Shown: positions 57,602 through 64,000 of the stretch, piece after piece
How positions within the stretch are numbered: position 1 is the stretch's first letter
Layout of the letters: the number at the start of each line of letters is the position of its first letter
Assembly (NCBI GenBank): GCA_951802425.1
Contig: OX637794.1
Location: forward strand, 4,030,001-4,094,000
Length of the DNA stretch: 64,000 nucleotides
Reading direction: 5' to 3'
From: Clavaria fumosa
Taxonomy: Eukaryota > Basidiomycota > Agaricomycetes > Agaricales > Clavariaceae
Position numbers and translations under genes: made by a program
Notes under the pieces: model-generated
The model's input: the letters and a program-made list of their open reading frames with translations, nothing else
Database searches by the model: none
Told to the model about the DNA's origin: nothing

Positions 57602-60600
57602 GCGGCCCTTCGAAGTCCGCACTACCGGAGGACCATGCTGCCCCAGCCAGTGCACGTTACGAGTTTCGCCTCGGCGCATCTGCCATTTCCCCATCGTCTG
57701 ACTCCTTGTACATAACTCTGTCTGCTCCGAATATAGATCGTTCTCCGTATTTCCGGACCCTGGTTGATTCCGGGTCGTCGCATTGTTTCATAAGTCCCGA
57801 GTTCGTCAAGAAACACAAACTTCGGACAACTCTGATTTCCCCCATGTCACTCCGCCTTTTCGATGGCTCCTCTACGGACATCGTCAAATCCACACTCACT
57901 CTCCCTGTCCAATTCCCTACCAGAGAACTTTTCGATATCGAATTCCTGGTAGCCCGAATGGATCCCGCCTGCTCCACTGTCCTCGGATATAACTGGCTCA
58001 CCCGCTACAACCCGTTGGTTGACTGGGTTAGAGGCAGTATCGAATTCCGGACATTGAAGTATTCCCGAACATCAAGTCCGACCTCCGACACCCAAACCCC
58101 GACTCCGAAAGTGGGAACTACCATCCTCACTTCCCCTCCGAAATCACCACCACGGCACCCGGAGATTCGTTTCGTCAATGCGGTTGAATTCTCCAAGATC
58201 TCCGAGTCAAAGGGATCTCGGACTTTCATGCTGCACCACTTCAGTGACGAAACATCCGTCCGCTCCGTCGCGACCGAACCGGTGGACCTGTCCTCCATCC
58301 CAGAGGAATATCACGACTTCGCTGATGTGTTCAGCAAGACGAAAGCGGACACCCTAGCTCCGCATCGACCGTACGACCTCCGGATTAATCTGGAAGAAGG
58401 TAAAACTCCGCCCCATGGGCCGATATATTCCCTCTCCCAGACGGAGCTCCGTACACTGCGGGATTTCCTCGATGAACATCTCTGCATCGGATTTATCCGC
58501 CCGACTAGCTCTTCCCATGGAGCTCCTGTTTTATTCGTCCGGAAAAAGGATGGAAGTCTCTGGCTATGCGTGGACTTCCGAGCCCTTAACTGGATCACCT
58601 GGAAAGACCGATATCCGATCCCTCTGACCCGCGATCTGCTGGACGTAGCCGGAAGTGCTAAGGTTTACACCAAAATCGATCTCCGGCACGCCTACCATCT
58701 GGTCCGGATCGCGGAAGGCGATGAATGGAAAACCGCCTTCCGGACCCGGTATGGTTCGTTCGAATGGTGCGTTATGCCCTTCGGACTTACTAACGCCCCT
58801 GCGGCATTCCAACACTTCATAAACGATGTGTTTTCCGACCTCCTGGACAAGTTTATGATCGTCTACCTGGACGACATCCTGGTATACTCCGACAACCTGG
58901 AGTCGCATGTACAGCATGTCCGAGAAGTATTCCGGCGCCTACGCGCCAACGGACTTTTCGCTCACACAGGAAAATGCTTCTTCCATACTGAACGAGTTGA
59001 GTACCTAGGTTTCCTGCTCTCTCCGGAAGGACTCACAATGGACCCGGCGAAGGTGAAAGCCATTACAGAATGGCCGGAGCCCCGGAAAGTGAAGGACGTG
59101 CAGTCCTTCCTCGGATTCACCAACTTCTACCGGAGATTCGTCTTCCGGTACTCCGACATCGTAGTCCCCCTTACTCGACTCACGTGGAAGTCCTCCATCT
59201 GGAACTTCAATCCTGACTGCCGGGAAGCCTTCGTCACCCTGAAGACGGCTTTTACCTCGGCCCCGATACTGGCGAACTTCGTCCCCGACATCCCTATAAT
59301 TGTGGAAACAGACGCTTCGGAATACGCAGTCGCTGCGATACTCTCCGTGGAATCGCCACCCGGAGAAATTCATCTGGTCGCTTTTCACTCCCGGACGCTC
59401 CACGACACGGAGTTGAACTACGACACCCACGATAAGGAACTCCTGGCCATATTCGAGGCATTCGGTGAGTGGCGTCACTACCTCGAAAGTTCTGCTATTC
59501 CAGTCCACGTCATCACGGACCATAAAAACCTGGGATACTTCGGAACTACCCGGACTTTGTCTCGGAGACAAGCCCGGTGGTCGGAATTCCTCTCCGGTTT
59601 CAATATGGTTATCCGATTCCGCCCCGGAAAACTAGGAACAAAACCCGACACCCTCACCCGACGATGGGATGTTTACCCCAAAGAGGGAGATAGTGGCTAC
59701 GCCAGCGTAAATCCGCAAAACCTCTGACTGATTTTCAACTCCGAACAGCTGGCCACCTCCCTCCGAGCAACTTCCCTCGAAGGACTTGTACTCCGATCCG
59801 TCCTTGTCATGGACGAGGAAAAACTCCGAACCGACATCCGGAACTCGCTCCGCGATGATCCGGTCGCAAGCACACACCTGGACAAAGTCCTCTCTGGCAC
59901 CGGAGATAATCCCCGGTGGACTGTAGATGCGTCCGGCTTCCTGCGACTGGACGACCGGATATATGTTCCGGACTCCAACAACCTCCGACTCTGTGTCCTA
60001 CTGTATAGGCACGACCACCCAATTTCCGGACACTTTGGACAAAATAAGACTCTGGATTTGATCCGAAGGGAGTATACGTGGCCTGGACTTCGCAGTTTTG
60101 TCTCGGGGTATTGCAACTCCTGTACTAACTGCGGCAGATCGAAGACCCGAAGGCACCGGCCTTACGGTCTCCTCCACCAACTCCCGGTCCCGGAATTACC
60201 ATGGACTTTATCGAACACCTCCCGCAATCCGACGGATTTAATTCCATCCTTGTCATCATTGACCACTTTTCCAAGCAAGGAATCTTTACTCCGACCTACG
60301 ACACGGTTACATCGACGGACCTCGCTGGACTTTTCATCCAGCATGTTTTCTCCAAGCACGGGGTTCCCTCGCACGTAACCTCCGATCGCGGACCGGAATT
60401 TGTTTCTCACTTTTTCCGCTCCCTCGGAAAAGCCCTCGACATGACTCTCCATTTCACGTCCGGACATCACCCGGAAGCAGATGGTCAAACCGAACGGTTA
60501 AATCAGACACTGGAGCAGTATCTCCGGTCTTACTGCAATTATCAGCAAGATGATTGGTCCGAGCTCCTCCCGCTCGTGGAATTCGCGTACAACAACGCTC

Positions 60601-61280
60601 CGAGCAAGATGACCGGAATTTCGCCATTCTTCGCTAACAAGGGTTACCATCCGAACATCTCCGTCCGAGTTGACCAGGACATGACTTCCTCCCGTGCCCA
60701 GACTTATGTTGCTGACCTGGAAACACTCCACCAGGTACTCCGGCAACAAATCCTTGCCGCGCAGCAGTGGTACCAAAAGTCCGCTGACCGGCATCGCATT
60801 CCGGCCCCGGATTTCCGCGTCGGAAACAAAGTTTTCGTCAAGGCGGAATTCTTCCAGACCACCCGACCATCCAAAAAGCTAAGCGAGAAAATGCTCGGAC
60901 CTTACGAGATCATTGCTCAAGCCGGACGAAGCTCCTTTACTCTCCGACTCCCGGAAACTCTCCACTCTGTACATCCGGTATTCCACGTTTCAATGCTGGA
61001 ATTGGCGACAGCCAACACAATTCCGAACCGGATCCAGCCCCCTCCGGAACCAGTAGTTGTCGATGGAGAACTGGAATTCGAGATCACGGAGATTTTGGAT
61101 TCCAAGTACGACAACCGGAGGAAGACTTGTAAGCTACTCTACTTGGTCCGGTGGACAGGTTACGAAGGAACCGACGAAGAAACTTCCTGGCTGCTCGCTA
61201 CGGAGCTTGAGCACACACCGGACCTCGTCGCGGACTTCCATTCCACGTACCCCGACAAACCCGGACCTCTCGGAGCTTAG
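57596..61280 (+). pseudogene. Pol of element 5 with one TGA and one frameshift
   Basis: Continues from the -1 slip. Protease DSGSSHCF near 57,760; RT with YLDD at about 58,864; RNase H with ETDASEYAV; integrase HHCC (HDHPISGHFG ... CTNCGRSK), core (MDFIEHLPQSDGF, TSDRGPEFVSHF, EADGQTERLNQ) and a C-terminal chromodomain-like segment (EITEILDSK...LYLVRWTGYEGTDEETSW). TGA at 59725-59727 probably replaces CGA. Near 60,200 the frame shifts by a deletion of 3n+1 bases between short CATGGA repeats, just at the start of the integrase core. The two lesions separate RT/RNase H, HHCC and core. Confidence 0.92.
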
Positions 61281-61399
61281 GCTTCACTCGGACTTAGTTC
61301 ACACGAAGTCCGATCAACGGAAATCCGATTTGCAAAAACACAAAAAAATATATACGAAATAATTTACACCGGACCTAAGTCCGGTTCCCCCTCCGCATC

Positions 61400-62502
61400 C
61401 TATGTCTCCATCTCCTGCTCCGCTCCTTCTCCCACCTCCGGCCGGACATCCATCAACGAAGAACGACGGGAGCGCGCGATCTCCTGCTCCACCGCCCGGG
61501 CCATCTCTGGATCTCGTCGCTCCAGCACCCTCCGCAGGATCCGGTTATCCTGCGCAAGCTGATCCCTCTCCGCGATAATGTTGAGGTGCTCGATGAAGTC
61601 CGGGACGAGCTGTCGGAGTTCAGTTCCGAACTCCGCAGGTGCCCCGGAAATGACTCACCTGCCCGATCGCTGCCTCCAGCCTCCTCGTCATCTTCTCCAG
61701 CCCCTTCACCATCGAGTTCCGGTGCATCCGGACTTCATGGCTCTTCTCCGCATTGGCCTGGAGGAACCAGTTCGTCGACTGGAGATCCAGCTCCGGCTCG
61801 AAATCCTTGGCCCGGAGCTTCTTCGCCGGCCTCGCCTCCACCTCCGGTCCAAGTCCGACTCCACCATGGCGTCGGACTTCGTCCCCCGATGCACGACCCG
61901 CTTTCCCTTGTCTTTTCCTTTTCCCTTGCCCTTCGCCTTCCCTGGCCACATGCACCCAACCCACTTCTCCCGGCACTTGTCACAACTCCGAGTTCTCGCC
62001 GGCCCCGTCCATTTGCATTCCTGGCCCGGACTTTAGCGCGAACTCCAGCGGAGACAGGAGAACCTACCAGTTTTTTCTGGGAGCAACGCTTGCACGTTAC
62101 TCCGGCCGAGGTCCCCTGGGCCTCCGCGATCTCCGCTGCGCGCTTCCTCCACGCCTCCTCCTCCTTTTGCTCCCGCACCCCTTTCTCCGCCGCCTCCTGG
62201 AGGGTTACTGACTCCTCCACACTGGCCACCAGCTTCATCGTGGCCCGCGCCGCCTCCAACTCCTTCCTCCGTTCCCGCGCTCTTTTCCCCGCCTCTTCCT
62301 CCTTCCTTCTCGTCTCCGCCTCCTCCTCCTTCCGTTTCCGCTCCGCTTCCTCCTCCCTCTGTTTCATCTCCGCCTCCTCCTCCTCTCGTCTCCTCCGCTC
62401 CGCCGCCTCCTTCTCCCTCCGCGCCTTGTTCGCCTGCAACACCTCCATCTCTGCCTGGAGTTTCTGGAGTTGGACTTCGTATTCGTTGTCTTCTTCAGCC
62501 AT
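61400..62502 (-). pseudogene. Antisense accessory gene of element 5 (coiled coil plus Cys cluster), frameshifted
   Basis: Between pol and the 3' LTR a minus-strand gene begins with MAEEDNEYEVQLQKLQAEME and continues as a long Glu/Arg-rich coiled coil (REEEAERKRKEEEAETRRK). It then shows paired cysteines (VTCKRCSQKK and, in a shifted frame, SCDKCREKWVGC), a basic KGKGKGK stretch, a part with KKLRAKDFEPELDLQ, and a helical C-terminus (PDFIEHLNIIAERDQLAQDN) ending with TAG at 61402-61400. At least two small frameshifts break it. The Cys-x2-Cys pattern resembles fungal zinc-cluster DNA-binding domains, but I cannot name it. Antisense orientation relative to gag-pol is unusual. Confidence 0.6.
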
Positions 62503-62699
62503 GCCTGGTGGTGGTTCAGGTCTAAGGAGAGGGGACCGGTGGTGGATTGATGCCCCGGATTATATACCCGGTCACGGATTTCGAACTCCGACGAATCTCC
62601 GATCCCATTTCCGTCCTCGGATCGCGATCACCTTGATCCGAACGCCCCAATCCGGTCCAGGGGTGGTAACGGATCTAGGGCCTCGAGGGCTCGGCCCTG

Positions 62700-62711
62700 A
62701 GAGGGAGATAC
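62700..62711 (+). other. Polypurine tract of element 5
   Basis: GAGAGGGAGATAC directly precedes the 3' LTR at 62712 and is the likely plus-strand primer. Confidence 0.65.
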
Positions 62712-63457
62712 TGTCACGCCCGTGCCAACCGGAGTATTCTCCGGCCTTCTCCGGCCTTCTCCGGCGGTCTCCGGACCCCCGATTGCAACTCCGGGCTCTC
62801 GGACCTATGTCCAGAGCGCCGGACTTCACTTGTGCGACGTAGCGCAGGATCAGGAAGTGTGCCTGAAGGGCCACCAACTGATGTCCGCACTAGTTGCTGT
62901 TGCCTCGGGCAACCAGGAACTGGTCCTGCCCCGGACCCGTCGCCCGGACAATTTGATGGACTCCCGGAAACGCCTGTACATCATAGTTAGTAGTTTAACC
63001 TTTGTCCCGATCAGATTCTGTCTCCGTCTCGTAGTCCCGTAGTTTAGTTTATTTCCTGACTCCCGGACATTACTCCGTAGCTACAAACTGATTCCGTAGT
63101 CGTACCAGAGTTATCTCTGTTGCTAGCATCGCCCCGGACTTTTGTATAAGTACTCGTAGATTACGGCCTTGTCTAGCCAGTCTGATTATCAACCCTGCCT
63201 ACTCGCACTCTACTCCACATTGCCTGAAACCCGTCTCCCGACTTCTCCCAAAATCTGAGACACTGATCCACAGAGGGCGTCGTTTCAATACGTTCGCCAA
63301 GTCTCGTCCAAACCCAAGTCCAACTCCGTCCAAACTCCAGTTTGCTCCGCTGCACCCGGACCTTGTTACTCTCGCCCGGACTTTATTGTTCCCCACTGGA
63401 CTTTGTTATTTCCGCCCGGACTTTACTCCGCCCGACCCCCGCGACATAGACGTAACA
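62712..63457 (+). repeat. 3' LTR of element 5
   Basis: 746 bp, same ends as the 5' LTR. It has 20 extra bases near 62,776 (ACCCCCGATTGCAACTCCGG region) absent from the 5' copy; most other differences are C/T or G/A. Confidence 0.93.
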
Positions 63458-63462
63458 CATAT

Positions 63463-63735
63463 GATTATTATTCTTCACTTTCCAGCAGATAGGGTGCAGA
63501 TGGCAACGGATTATTCCTGTGTTGTCCGGCACCTGATGCTGACTGCTAGGGATTATTCATCTCACTCTTGTGGCTGATCCAGGGGCGCCATGTCTGTTGT
63601 AGTCAATATCCTTCTGCCGCTTGCAACTGTACTGCATAATGTGAATATCTCTGCCGGAGTCCGTTGCTACTTCTTTGCCCTAGGATATTCACCCTCCGGT
63701 ACAGCAACTGTAATTGAAATATCTGACTGAACGAT
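63463..63735. other. Right end of the KDZ transposon after element 5
   Basis: Diverged satellite-like sequence with GGATATTC, GAATATCTC and CTCCGG motifs, ending with the 50-bp inverted repeat 63682-63731 that matches the left end at 41676-41725. No coding sequence. Confidence 0.75.
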
Positions 63736-63958
63736 GTGGATGCAAGACATGCCAACGAATCAAGCCTGATTGTACCAGGCGCGCTGCTCCGCTCCATCCG
63801 CACCCTGTCCCTGAGAGCCCCTGGGCAGTCATCTCTTGGGACATTGTTGGGCCTTTCCCCCTCTCACGTGGTCACAATGCGATCCTTGTCATTGTCGACA
63901 AGTTTACAAAATGAACTCTCATCGAAGCTATTGGCCTTGACCTCATGGGACTTGGTGC
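63736..63958 (+). pseudogene. Element 4 integrase, continuation after the 22-kb insertion
   Basis: Resumes at GCKTCQRIKPDCTRRAAP and continues through WAVISWDIVGPFPLS and NAILVIVDKFTK, matching elements 2 and 3. TGA at 63912-63914 replaces the Arg of KFTKRT. Similarity ends at about 63,958 (DLMGLGA), after which the sequence differs to the window edge, another truncation or insertion point. Confidence 0.88.
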
Positions 63959-64000
63959 ACTATCATTCATTTCCACTTCACCCTTCATCTCTCCATTTAC

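Larger units (their letters stand above)
55690..63457 (+). mobile_element. Gypsy chromovirus-type element 5, full length, TSD CATAT
   Basis: A 7,768-bp element inserted in the right part of the KDZ transposon; CATAT at 55685-55689 and 63458-63462 is a perfect TSD. Contains 5' LTR, self-primer site, gag, pol in the -1 frame, an antisense gene and 3' LTR. GC-rich and CCGGA-rich, unlike its surroundings. Unrelated at nucleotide level to elements 1-4. Confidence 0.95.
41669..63735. mobile_element. 22-kb KDZ transposon with cargo genes and subterminal satellites
   Basis: The repeat GTGGATGCAA occurs at 41659-41668 and 63736-63745, exactly at the split in the element 4 integrase; the true TSD may be 8-10 bp of this. 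Near both ends are 50-bp inverted repeats (41676-41725 and 63682-63731) that match at about 35 of 50 positions, including TTCAGTCA and ACCGGA-GGTGAATATCCT. Inside lie inverted GAATATTC satellites, a minus-strand gene, the MARTKQ gene B, the KDZ transposase and the later gypsy element 5. Without element 5 it is about 14.3 kb. Confidence 0.78.

Noticed and set aside
61586..62842. 418-aa plus-strand frame near the end of element 5
   Set aside because: It is the complement of the coiled-coil antisense gene; its Ser/Pro/Arg-rich composition is the shadow of Glu/Lys codons and it runs into the 3' LTR.
39943..63735. One single 23.8-kb insertion in element 4
   Set aside because: The forty bases at 41,629-41,668 read as integrase in frame, so there are two separate insertions with different TSDs.

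Overview
This window is a nested transposon graveyard from a basidiomycete fungus, most likely a mushroom-forming Agaricomycete. The evidence is short introns (mostly 40-60 bp), chromodomain-bearing Ty3/gypsy elements, a KDZ (Kyakuja-Dileera-Zisupton) transposase with a CxC2-type cysteine cluster, a TET/JBP-like dioxygenase, a JmjC gene and a CRN-type P-loop NTPase. I see no tRNA, rRNA or ordinary housekeeping gene. Family names come from motifs read by eye, not from searches.

Layout. 1-7,213: two near-identical gypsy chromoviruses lie head to head (elements 1 and 2), making a 1.5-kb-armed inverted repeat; element 2 has one continuous gag-pol frame broken only by six TGA codons. 7,214-7,544: a coiled-coil gene fragment cut by the LTR. 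7,939-10,777: a pogo-like DNA transposon with perfect 15-bp ends and an apparently intact transposase. 10,856-13,985: a P-loop NTPase with a REase-like C-terminus. 14,491-20,087: gypsy element 3 (minus strand, TSD TTGAA). 21,397-22,951: a non-autonomous hAT-like element (8-bp TSD) carrying a captured SH3-gene fragment and a nested solo LTR.

23-33 kb is a chromatin-gene island: a decayed gene starting MARTKQ (histone H3-tail-like), a pogo relic, a TET/JBP-like gene and a JmjC gene. 34.4-35.6 kb is a fragment of another gypsy element. Gypsy element 4 starts at 35,569 and is broken twice: by a 1,686-bp TG...CA element (39,943-41,628, TSD GCATG), then by a 22-kb KDZ transposon (41,669-63,735) flanked by a direct repeat of up to 10 bp. 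Reading element 4 across both insertions keeps its integrase in frame, which fixes the borders.

The 22-kb KDZ element carries inverted arrays of GAATATTC satellites near both ends, an unknown minus-strand gene (43.3-46.2 kb), an intact seven-exon gene whose product starts MARTKQ, and an eleven-exon KDZ transposase (1,029 aa). Gypsy element 5 (55,690-63,457, TSD CATAT) is inserted in it. Element 5 has a canonical -1 slippery heptamer between gag and pol and an antisense accessory gene. Elements 2, 3, 4 and 5 all look self-primed (Tf1-like).

Most nonsense changes in the retroelements are TGA, usually where a sister copy has CGA or TGG, as expected from methyl-CpG deamination or RIP-like mutation. 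The most novel feature is the duplicated family that joins a histone-H3-tail mimic, a PHD/ADD-like zinc finger, a possible caspase/CHAT-like His-Cys pair and a C-terminal zinc ribbon. The intact copy is carried inside a KDZ transposon; a decayed copy sits beside the TET-like and JmjC genes.
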